Shown: positions 1 through 5,677 of the stretch, piece after piece
Layout: the number at the start of each line of letters is the position of its first letter
Position numbering within the stretch: position 1 is the first letter of the stretch
NCBI GenBank assembly: GCA_039808325.1
Contig: JBDHSU010000069.1
Coordinates: forward strand, 1-21,787
Direction of reading: 5' to 3'
DNA length: 21,787 nucleotides
DNA from: JAFKKS01 sp039808325
GTDB taxonomy: Bacteria; Pseudomonadota; Alphaproteobacteria; Rhizobiales; Xanthobacteraceae
The notes under the pieces: generated by a model
The model's database searches: none
What the model was told of the DNA's origin: nothing
The model's input: only the letters and a program-made list of their open reading frames with translations
Translations under genes and position numbers: made by a program

Positions 1-789
1 GATGATGGCGAAGGCGACCACCGAGCCGAGCTGCAATCCCGCGATGGTGACGACCGGCACCAGCGTATTCTTCAGCGCATGGCCGAAATTGACGGCGCGG
101 CTGCGCAGCCCGCGCGCGCGGGCGAACTTGATGTAGTCGGTGCGCAGCACCTCCAGCATCTCGGAGCGCACGAGCCGCATGATCAGCGTCATCTGGAACA
201 GGCCGAGCGTGATCGCGGGCATGATCAACGAGCGGATGCCGGAGGAGGTGAGAAGCCCGGTCGTCCAGAAGCCGAGATGCACCACGTCGCCGCGCCCGTA
301 GGACGGCAGCCAGCCGAGCAGAACCGCGAAGACGAAGATGAGCAGAATGCCGGTGAGGAAGGTCGGCAGCGAAATGCCGATCAGCGACACGGTGAGGAAG
401 ATCTTCGAGAGCCAGGAGTCGCGGTGCAGCCCCGTATGCACGCCCATCGGAATGCCGATGGCGAGCGCAAGGATGGTCGAGACGATCGAGAGTTCGAGGG
501 TCGCGGGCACGCGTTCGGCCAGCAGGTCGATGACCGGCTGCTTGAACTGGTAGGAGACGCCGAAGTCGAAGTGCAGCGCGTTCCACACGAAGCGCAGGAA
601 CTGGACGATGATCGGATCGTTCAGGCCGAGCGCCTGCCGCAGCGCCTCACGTTCCGCCGCGGTCGTCTCGACGCCCACCATCTGGTTGACGGGGTCGCCG
701 ACGAAGCGGAAGAGCGTGAACGCGATCAGGCCCACCACCAGCATGACCAGGATGGCCTGGAACGATCGTCGCAGGACAATAGCAAACAT
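1..789 (-). CDS. ABC transporter permease, DppB/OppB type (3' part cut by window edge)
   Basis: Inner-membrane permease of a peptide/nickel-type ABC importer. I translated 263 residues from the ATG at 789 down to base 1, with no stop. It begins MFAIVLRRSFQAILVMLVVG, with a first membrane segment at about residues 9-29. The region 'LNDPIIVQFLRFVWNALHFDFGVSY' (about 56-80) is typical of DppB N-termini and is followed by hydrophobic segments near 101-117, 130-160 and 187-206. The cytoplasmic coupling loop that docks on the ATPase is clear at about 210-228: E-M-L-E-V-L, then DYIKFARARGL. Family members are about 310-340 residues, so some 50-70 C-terminal residues lie outside the window. The gene follows the substrate-binding protein gene after a 59-bp gap holding a hairpin, consistent with one operon. 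A DppC-type permease and ATPases are expected further left but not seen. The substrate is unknown. Confidence 0.93.
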   Translation of the reverse strand, partial: MFAIVLRRSFQAILVMLVVGLIAFTLFRFVGDPVNQMVGVETTAAEREALRQALGLNDPIIVQFLRFVWNALHFDFGVSYQFKQPVIDLLAERVPATLELSIVSTILALAIGIPMGVHTGLHRDSWLSKIFLTVSLIGISLPTFLTGILLIFVFAVLLGWLPSYGRGDVVHLGFWTTGLLTSSGIRSLIMPAITLGLFQMTLIMRLVRSEMLEVLRTDYIKFARARGLRSRAVNFGHALKNTLVPVVTIAGLQLGSVVAFAII

Positions 790-808
790 CGCGATCTCAT
801 CGCATCGT

Positions 809-839
809 GAGGCGACGGCGGATCATACGCCGCCGCCTC
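809..839 (-). promoter_or_regulatory. Intercistronic hairpin between binding-protein and permease genes
   Basis: Read on the minus strand, GAGGCGGCGGCG is followed by a 7-base loop and CGCCGTCGCCTC. All 12 positions pair, one of them as a G-U wobble, so the structure is perfect only in the minus-strand transcript. No U-tract follows, so it looks less like a full terminator than a hairpin that partly stops transcription or protects the upstream message from 3' decay. Such elements commonly keep a periplasmic binding protein more abundant than its permease. That role is inferred. Confidence 0.55.
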
Positions 840-848
840 ATGCGCGGA

Positions 849-2438
849 TCAGTCTTTCTTCTGCGCCCAGTAGAACAGGATTTGGTTGTCCGGCCGCTGG
901 GCGATCGTCAGCTTCTTCGATACCCCCCAGGCCAGGGCCTGCTGGTGCAGGGGGATGTAGCCCCAATCCTGGTTCTGCGCGATGTCGTAGGCTTCCTTGA
1001 TCATCTGGTCGCGCTTGGCCTTGTCGGACTCGACCAGGATCTTGTCGCGCAGCTCCTCGACCTTCTTGTTGCAGTAGTTGCCGAGGTTGTTGTTGCCGCC
1101 GTTCCCCTTCTCGTCGCGGCAGCCGTACATGTTGGCGAGAATGTTCCAGCTATCGAACGAGCCGGGGGTCCATCCGAGCAGATAGAACGAGGTGTCGTAG
1201 CCGCCCGATGCCAGGACCTTGGCGAAGTACTTCGCCTTCGGCTGGGCGTTGAGGTTGATCTTGACGTTGATGCGCGCAAGCATCGCGACAACCGCCTGGC
1301 AGATCGCCGCGTCGTTGACGTAGCGGTCGTTCGGACAGTCCATCATCACCTCGAAGCCGTTCGGATAGCCGGCTTCCGCCATCAGCTTCTTCGCCGCCTC
1401 CGGGTCGGCCTTCGGACGCACGAAATCCTTCGACAGGTCGAAAAGGAGCGGTGAGATCATCAGCGCGGAGGGCGTCGCCGCGCCGCGCATCACCCGCGAC
1501 TTGATCGCTTCCTCGTCGATGGCGAGATAGAACGCCTTGCGCACCCGCACGTCCTTGAACGGGTTCTTGCCCTTCACGCTCGATGAGCGCAACTCGTCGC
1601 GGTACTGGTCGAAGCCGAGGAAGATCGTGCGCAGTTCCGGTCCCTGCATCACATGCGCGTTCGGGCTGGCGTTGATGCGCGGGATGTCCTGTAGCGGCAC
1701 GGGGTCCATGAGATCGACCTCTCCGGAGAGAAGGGCGGCGACCCGCGTCGCGTCGTTCGAGATCGTGGTGAAAATGACTTCGTCGAGATTGTGCTCGGGC
1801 TTGCCCCACCAGTTCGGATTCTTCTTGTAGGTGGTTTTCACGCCGGCCTGGTGGCTGGTGAGAATGAATGGGCCGGTGCCGTTCGCGTGCAGCGCCGCGT
1901 AGTTGAGTTGCTGGCCGGTGGCCGGCTGCGGCGCGGCGGAGTTGTTCGCCTCAGCCCACTTCTTCGACATGATGTACCAGGTGTCCCACTCGTAGTGGAG
2001 AATGGGATTGGGAGTCTTCAGCACCACGTCGACGGTATGGTCGTCGACCTTCACGAATTTCGCGTCCAGCGGAATGCGGGTCTTGAGGTCGGAGCCGTTG
2101 GCGCGCACGCGGTCGGCGGAGAAGACGACGTCGTCGGCGGTGAAGTCTTCGCCGTTGTGGAATTTGACGCCCTTGCGCAGATGGAAGCGCCAGCGCGTCG
2201 GTTCGACGATCTCCCAGCTCTCGGCAAGGCCGGGAATGATCTTCAGGTCCTTGTCTCGCTTGGTCAGGCCCTCATAGACGTTGCCGAGGGCGCCCAGCGT
2301 GAATGTTTCGTTCAGCGAATAGGGATCGAGCGATTTCAGATCGCCCTGGAACCCATATCGCAGCGTGACCGCGTTCGCCGGCGAAAGCCCGACGAGCAGA
2401 GCCGCGACGAGGGCAAAAAACGCAAACTTGAACTTCAT
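849..2438 (-). CDS. Peptide-type ABC transporter substrate-binding protein (SBP_bac_5 family)
   Basis: Periplasmic solute-binding protein of 529 residues, a usual length for DppA/OppA-like proteins. The N-terminus MKFKFAFFALVAALLVGLS has a lysine-rich start, a hydrophobic core and a likely signal peptidase I site after A-N-A near residue 23. There is no lipobox cysteine, so it should be soluble. The mature part starts VTLRYGFQGDLKSLDPYS and carries the family stretch around residues 57-105 (IPGLAESWEI, then FHLRKGVKFHNGEDFTADDV). The ATG at 2438 is preceded on its strand by AGGGGGAAGG, a strong ribosome site. The permease gene follows on the same strand and an M20 hydrolase gene is divergent. 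Ligands of this family include di- and oligopeptides, opines, glutathione and nickel chelates; sequence alone does not decide which. Confidence 0.95.
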   Translation of the reverse strand: MKFKFAFFALVAALLVGLSPANAVTLRYGFQGDLKSLDPYSLNETFTLGALGNVYEGLTKRDKDLKIIPGLAESWEIVEPTRWRFHLRKGVKFHNGEDFTADDVVFSADRVRANGSDLKTRIPLDAKFVKVDDHTVDVVLKTPNPILHYEWDTWYIMSKKWAEANNSAAPQPATGQQLNYAALHANGTGPFILTSHQAGVKTTYKKNPNWWGKPEHNLDEVIFTTISNDATRVAALLSGEVDLMDPVPLQDIPRINASPNAHVMQGPELRTIFLGFDQYRDELRSSSVKGKNPFKDVRVRKAFYLAIDEEAIKSRVMRGAATPSALMISPLLFDLSKDFVRPKADPEAAKKLMAEAGYPNGFEVMMDCPNDRYVNDAAICQAVVAMLARINVKINLNAQPKAKYFAKVLASGGYDTSFYLLGWTPGSFDSWNILANMYGCRDEKGNGGNNNLGNYCNKKVEELRDKILVESDKAKRDQMIKEAYDIAQNQDWGYIPLHQQALAWGVSKKLTIAQRPDNQILFYWAQKKD

Positions 2439-2460
2439 GGCCTTCCCCCTAGCACGACGC

Positions 2461-2500
2461 CATCAATCTTCGGTTGATGTTTGTTTAGGCGCTCTCTAAA
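2461..2500 (-). promoter_or_regulatory. Two inverted repeats upstream of the binding-protein gene
   Basis: The 201-bp divergent gap 2439-2639 has two dyads close to the binding-protein start. CATCAA (2461-2466) and TTGATG (2474-2479) form 6-bp arms around a 7-base loop, likely in the 5' leader. TTTAG (2484-2488) and CTAAA (2496-2500) form 5-bp arms with a 7-base spacer, which could be an operator. I see no convincing -35/-10 pair for either divergent gene. A regulatory role is inferred from position. Confidence 0.3.
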
Positions 2501-2639
2501 GCTTAGCGGCGAACGGCGCGGCTGGCCAGAGCATCTCGCGACCTTCCGCGCCGTGTACAGGGCCTGCGGCGCGTTCCCGTAGGCGAGGCGATTTGCTACA
2601 TTTAACGCTTCGCTCGCCGCCGCTCAGGAGTTCCCAGCC

Positions 2640-3806
2640 ATGCCGATCGTCAACCGCGTCGCCGCCATGCATGACGAGATCACGCAATGGAGGCGCGATC
2701 TGCACGCCCATCCGGAACTCTTGTTCGACGTGCATCGCACCGCCGGCGTGGTTGCCGAGAAACTGAAGGCGTTCGGTTGCGACGAGGTGGTGCCGGGGAT
2801 CGGAAAGACCGGCGTAGTCGGGGTGATCCGCGGCCGAAAGTCGGGATCGAACAAGGTGATCGGCCTGCGCGCGGACATGGATGCCTTGCCGATCGACGAG
2901 CAGACGAACGTGCCTTACCGCTCCAAGACGCCGGGCGTAATGCACGCCTGCGGCCACGACGGACATACCGCCATGCTTCTCGGCGCCGCGAAATACCTCG
3001 CCGAGACGCGCAACTTCGACGGCACGGCGGTGGTGATCTTCCAGCCGGCGGAGGAGGGCGGCGGCGGCGGCCGCGAGATGGTCAAGGACGGTATGATGGA
3101 ACGTTTCGGCATCAACGAGGTCTATGGGATGCATAACAGCCCGGACCTGCCGATCGGCGAATTCGCCCTCCGCCGGGGGCCGGTGATGGCGGCCGCCGAC
3201 AAGCTGCGCATCGACATCGAAGGCAAGGGCACGCACGCGGCCAAGCCGCATCTCGGCATCGATACGATCCTCGTCGGCTCGCAGATCGTCAATCAGCTTC
3301 AGTCGATCGTCTCGCGCAACCTCGATCCGCTGCAATCCGCGGTCGTCTCGATCTGCACCTTCAGGGCGGGCGACACCGACAACGTCATTCCGCAGACGGC
3401 GATGATGCTCGGCACGGTGCGCACGCTGCTGCCGGACGTGCAGGACATGATCGAGAAGCGCGTCTCGGAAGTCGTGGAGGGCGTCGCCAAGCTGCACGGC
3501 GCGACCGCCAAAGTCACTTACGTTCGCAACTACCCGATCACCATCAATCACGACAGACAGACCGACTTCGCCGCCTCCGTCGCGGCCGAGGTTTCCGGTT
3601 CCGACAGAGTCGACACGGACCTGACGCCGGTGATGGGCGCGGAGGACTTCTCCTTCATGCTGAACGAACGGCCGGGCGCCTTTATCTTCGTCGGCAACGG
3701 CGAAAGCGCCGGGCTGCATCACCCGGCCTACAATTTCAACGACGATGCCATTCCGGTCGGCACGTCCTACTGGGTGCGGCTGGTCGAGACGGCGATGCCG
3801 GCCTAG
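2640..3806 (+). CDS. M20 family metal-dependent amidohydrolase (hippurate hydrolase / N-acyl-amino-acid hydrolase type)
   Basis: Cytosolic di-metal hydrolase of 388 residues, the usual length for the M20D amidohydrolases that cleave N-acylated amino acids or small peptides. Expected metal ligands are present: Cys104 and His106 in HACGHDGH, Glu138/Glu139 in FQPAEEGGGG, His165 in YGMHN, and His360/His361 in GLHHPAYNFND. The RADMDALP motif lies at 78-84. The inserted dimerisation/lid domain runs from about residue 183 to 295. The ATG is preceded by AGGAG nine bases upstream, which decides the start. It is divergent from the peptide-binding protein gene, suggesting import followed by hydrolysis. 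The exact substrate (hippurate, N-acetyl or indole-acetyl amino acids, peptides) cannot be told from sequence, and the family is often over-named. The end is convergent with the TetR gene across a repeat-filled gap. Confidence 0.95.
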   Translation: MPIVNRVAAMHDEITQWRRDLHAHPELLFDVHRTAGVVAEKLKAFGCDEVVPGIGKTGVVGVIRGRKSGSNKVIGLRADMDALPIDEQTNVPYRSKTPGVMHACGHDGHTAMLLGAAKYLAETRNFDGTAVVIFQPAEEGGGGGREMVKDGMMERFGINEVYGMHNSPDLPIGEFALRRGPVMAAADKLRIDIEGKGTHAAKPHLGIDTILVGSQIVNQLQSIVSRNLDPLQSAVVSICTFRAGDTDNVIPQTAMMLGTVRTLLPDVQDMIEKRVSEVVEGVAKLHGATAKVTYVRNYPITINHDRQTDFAASVAAEVSGSDRVDTDLTPVMGAEDFSFMLNERPGAFIFVGNGESAGLHHPAYNFNDDAIPVGTSYWVRLVETAMPA

Positions 3807-3853
3807 ATCACGATGATTTTGGATCGGATCGATCCAAAATCATGAACGTGATC
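3806..3853. repeat. Long imperfect palindrome immediately after the amidohydrolase gene
   Basis: Left arm GATCACG + ATGATTTTGGATC; loop GGATC; right arm GATCCAAAATCAT + GAA bulge + CGTGATC. That gives 20 paired positions interrupted only by a three-base bulge. It begins on the last base of the M20 stop codon. No U-tract follows, but a stem this long could terminate transcription or block 3' decay. From memory, similar GATC-rich palindromes recur between genes in Bradyrhizobium-like genomes. Only this copy is in the window. Confidence 0.75.
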
Positions 3854-3868
3854 GATTCTCATAACTTG

Positions 3869-3917
3869 GAGCGGGATGGGGGTGGAAAACCGCTCCACAC
3901 TTTTCCTCATCCCGCTC
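3869..3917. repeat. Inverted repeat with GAGCGGGATG / CATCCCGCTC ends
   Basis: Ten-base terminal arms GAGCGGGATG (3869-3878) and CATCCCGCTC (3908-3917) enclose a second dyad, GTGGA (3882-3886) with TCCAC (3894-3898). Together they fold as a stacked hairpin. The style matches short intergenic repeats I know from rhizobial genomes; that link is from memory. No coding sequence is seen here. Confidence 0.7.
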
Positions 3918-3937
3918 TCGCGAAAGCGGGCCGCATA

Positions 3938-4028
3938 TTCGCCTCATTGCCGGGCTGGCCCGGCAATCCATCCTCCTTGCAAGAATTCCCTTGAACGATG
4001 GATGAGCGGGTCAAGCCCGCGCATGACG
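3938..4028. repeat. Intergenic repeat, copy 1 of a two-hairpin family
   Basis: A perfect hairpin ATTGCCGGGC-TG-GCCCGGCAAT (3946-3967), then CCATCC, a variable middle, GATGGATGA, a second hairpin GCGGG-TCAAG-CCCGC (4006-4020), and the end GCATGACG. The same order of elements recurs at 5591-5670. It fills the gap between the convergent amidohydrolase and TetR genes. Bases 3807-4037 are thus almost wholly three repeat units with no gene. Confidence 0.75.
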
Positions 4029-4037
4029 TCCCGAGTA

Positions 4038-4721
4038 TTACCGCCGTAGCCGGTCGACGAGGGCGTCGATATGCAGCCGCGCAATCCCGTCCAGGTCGCG
4101 GGAGAGGACGCGTAGCCGGCCGGTCTGGTGGGTCACCACGGCGCCGATGAGGAACGCGAACAGCGCAGCCGTCTCCGTGCGTGCCGTCGCGGCGCCGCGA
4201 CGTCTCGTCTGGCGGATCGTCTCTTCCAAGAGGCCGAGCGTGTCGGCGAGGCGCTGGTTGAGCCCGGCGTCGAGGGCAGGCGAAAGCCCGCGCGGCCGCA
4301 CGCTGCCCCAGAGGTAGAGCCCGAGCGCCACCTCATCGGGCCGCTCGCGGTAGTAGTCGAGGAATGCGAGCGCCCCGGCGCGCAGGGCGGCCTGCGCTGT
4401 TCGCCCCGACGCGGCGGCGTCGCTGACCGCCGCGTACAGGCGCGACAGGGACTCATAGAGCAGGGCGGCGTAGATCGCTTCCTTGGATTCGAACAGCGGA
4501 TAGAGCGCGCCAGTCGTGCAGCCGGCGGCTGCCGCGATCGCGCGCACCGTCGCGCCCTCCAGCCCGTCCTTCACGAAGACCTGTTGCGCGGCGTCGAGAA
4601 TGAGCCGCCGCCGCGCCTGCCGCAGCGCCGATTGGCGCTCGTCCCGCGCCTGCCCGAAAGCGGCGGCGGACGGTTCCAAAGCGGCGGCGGTCTGGGTTTG
4701 ACGCGGCGCGGTTCGTATCAT
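4038..4721 (-). CDS. TetR family transcriptional regulator
   Basis: A 227-residue one-component repressor-type protein. The helix-turn-helix domain is clear at about residues 39-85: LILDAAQQVFVKDGLEGATV, then AIAAAAGCTTGALYPLFESK. The rest is the helical ligand-binding and dimer domain. The start at 4721 gives an unusually long, low-complexity N-terminal tail of about 38 residues before the HTH. No later ATG precedes the HTH, and a TTG near codon 15 is the only obvious alternative. The divergent crotonase gene begins 39 bp away and the gap holds two overlapping palindromes, so this protein probably controls itself and that enzyme. The effector is likely an acyl-CoA or related compound, which is inference from the neighbour. 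Confidence 0.92.
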   Translation of the reverse strand: MIRTAPRQTQTAAALEPSAAAFGQARDERQSALRQARRRLILDAAQQVFVKDGLEGATVRAIAAAAGCTTGALYPLFESKEAIYAALLYESLSRLYAAVSDAAASGRTAQAALRAGALAFLDYYRERPDEVALGLYLWGSVRPRGLSPALDAGLNQRLADTLGLLEETIRQTRRRGAATARTETAALFAFLIGAVVTHQTGRLRVLSRDLDGIARLHIDALVDRLRR

Positions 4722-4724
4722 AGC

Positions 4725-4746
4725 GTTATTTTTATAACATTGTTAC
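4725..4746. promoter_or_regulatory. Probable TetR operator: two overlapping palindromes
   Basis: GTTAT-TTTT-ATAAC (4725-4738) overlaps TAACA-T-TGTTA (4735-4745); both are perfect dyads, in an AT-rich island within otherwise GC-rich DNA. TATAAC (4733-4738) could be the -10 of the crotonase promoter, though I see no good -35. Occupancy here would block both divergent genes. The binding protein is inferred to be the adjacent TetR regulator. Confidence 0.6.
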
Positions 4747-4760
4747 GAGGATTCGTCGAG

Positions 4761-5576
4761 ATGACCGTTCGTATCGAAAAGAGCGGCGCGGTGTGGACCG
4801 TCGTTCACAGCCGTCCGCAGGCGCGCAACGCCATGGATCCCGAATCCGCCGACGCGCTGGTGGATGCCTTTCGCGCCTTCGATCGCGATCCGGACGCCGC
4901 GGTCGCGGTGCTGTGGGGCGAGGGCGGCGCCTTCTGCGCCGGCTGGGATTTGAAGTATGCGGCCACGCTGTCCGACCGTACGCGCTTCGACGAGCAGATC
5001 GTCGAGGGGCTCGGCTTCGGCATGGGCGGGGCGCCGGCGCCGCGCGGCCCGATGGGGCCGACCCGGCTCGAACTCTCCAAGCCGGTGATCGCGGCGGTCG
5101 AGGGGCCGGCCGTCGCCGGCGGCATGGAAGTGGCGCTGTGGTGCGACTGCCGCGTGATGGCCGAGACGGCCTATTTCGGGGTCTATTGCCGCCGCTGGGG
5201 CATCCCGCTGCTCGACGGCGGATCGGTGCGCCTGCCGCGCCTCGTCGGGCAGGGCCGCGCCCTCGAGATCATCATGACCGGCCGCAAGGTGCCGGCCGAC
5301 GAGGCGCTGCGGATCGGGATGTGCGAGAAGGTCGTCGGCAAGGGAGAGGCGCGCGCGGCGGCGGAGGCGATGGCGCGGGAGATCGCCCGCTTCCCGCAGG
5401 CCGCCGTGCGCGCGGACCGCCGCACGGTGCACGAGACTCACGGACTATCGGTGCGGGAAGGGCTGCGGCGGGAATGGGTCAACGGCGTTGAGGCGCACCA
5501 TCGCGAAGGCGCGGCCGGCGCCGGCCGGTTCGCGTCGGGGCTCGGCCGGCACGGCGACTTCGGGACGATCGCGTAA
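4761..5576 (+). CDS. Crotonase-fold enoyl-CoA hydratase/isomerase family protein
   Basis: A 271-residue crotonase-superfamily enzyme acting on acyl-CoA thioesters in the cytosol. I start it at the ATG at 4761, right after the operator region, because homology to the family begins at residue 4 (RIEKSGAVWTVVHSRPQARN). The open frame continues upstream through the opposing TetR gene, but that part is a shadow. The oxyanion-hole segment GAFCAGWDL is at 56-64 and the second glycine segment VAGGMEVAL at 118-126. Glu123 matches the first catalytic glutamate of classic hydratases. The position of the second glutamate holds Cys143 (in FGVYCRRWGIP), with Asp152 nearby in LLDGGSVRL. It may therefore not be an ordinary crotonyl-CoA hydratase. 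The true reaction is unknown; isomerase, hydrolase or lyase are possible. Confidence 0.9.
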   Translation: MTVRIEKSGAVWTVVHSRPQARNAMDPESADALVDAFRAFDRDPDAAVAVLWGEGGAFCAGWDLKYAATLSDRTRFDEQIVEGLGFGMGGAPAPRGPMGPTRLELSKPVIAAVEGPAVAGGMEVALWCDCRVMAETAYFGVYCRRWGIPLLDGGSVRLPRLVGQGRALEIIMTGRKVPADEALRIGMCEKVVGKGEARAAAEAMAREIARFPQAAVRADRRTVHETHGLSVREGLRREWVNGVEAHHREGAAGAGRFASGLGRHGDFGTIA

Positions 5577-5590
5577 AAGCTTCGCTTCGT

Positions 5591-5670
5591 CGTCATTGCC
5601 GGGCTTGTCCCCGGCAATCCATCATTCTTCGAAGAACATGGATGCCCGGGGGGCAATCCCGGGCATGACG
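5591..5670. repeat. Intergenic repeat, copy 2 of a two-hairpin family
   Basis: ATTGCCGGG-CTTGTC-CCCGGCAAT (5595-5618), CCATCA, a perfect 12-base palindrome TTCTTCGAAGAA (5625-5636), ATGGATG, then GCCCGGG...CCCGGGC (5644-5664) and GCATGACG. The element order matches 3938-4028 while the middle differs. It fills the gap between the convergent crotonase and ndvB genes and could stop transcripts from both sides. Confidence 0.75.
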
Positions 5671-5677
5671 ATTGGTC

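Noticed and set aside
2496..3722. 408-codon open frame on the minus strand opposite the M20 gene
   Set aside because: Antisense shadow; the M20 gene has all its metal ligands and a good ribosome site.
3806..4028. CRISPR array or insertion-sequence ends
   Set aside because: The three units differ in sequence, have no regular spacers, no transposase and no target-site duplication.
4128..4760. Upstream extension of the crotonase frame through the TetR gene
   Set aside because: It is antisense to a clear TetR protein and the crotonase fold starts at 4761.
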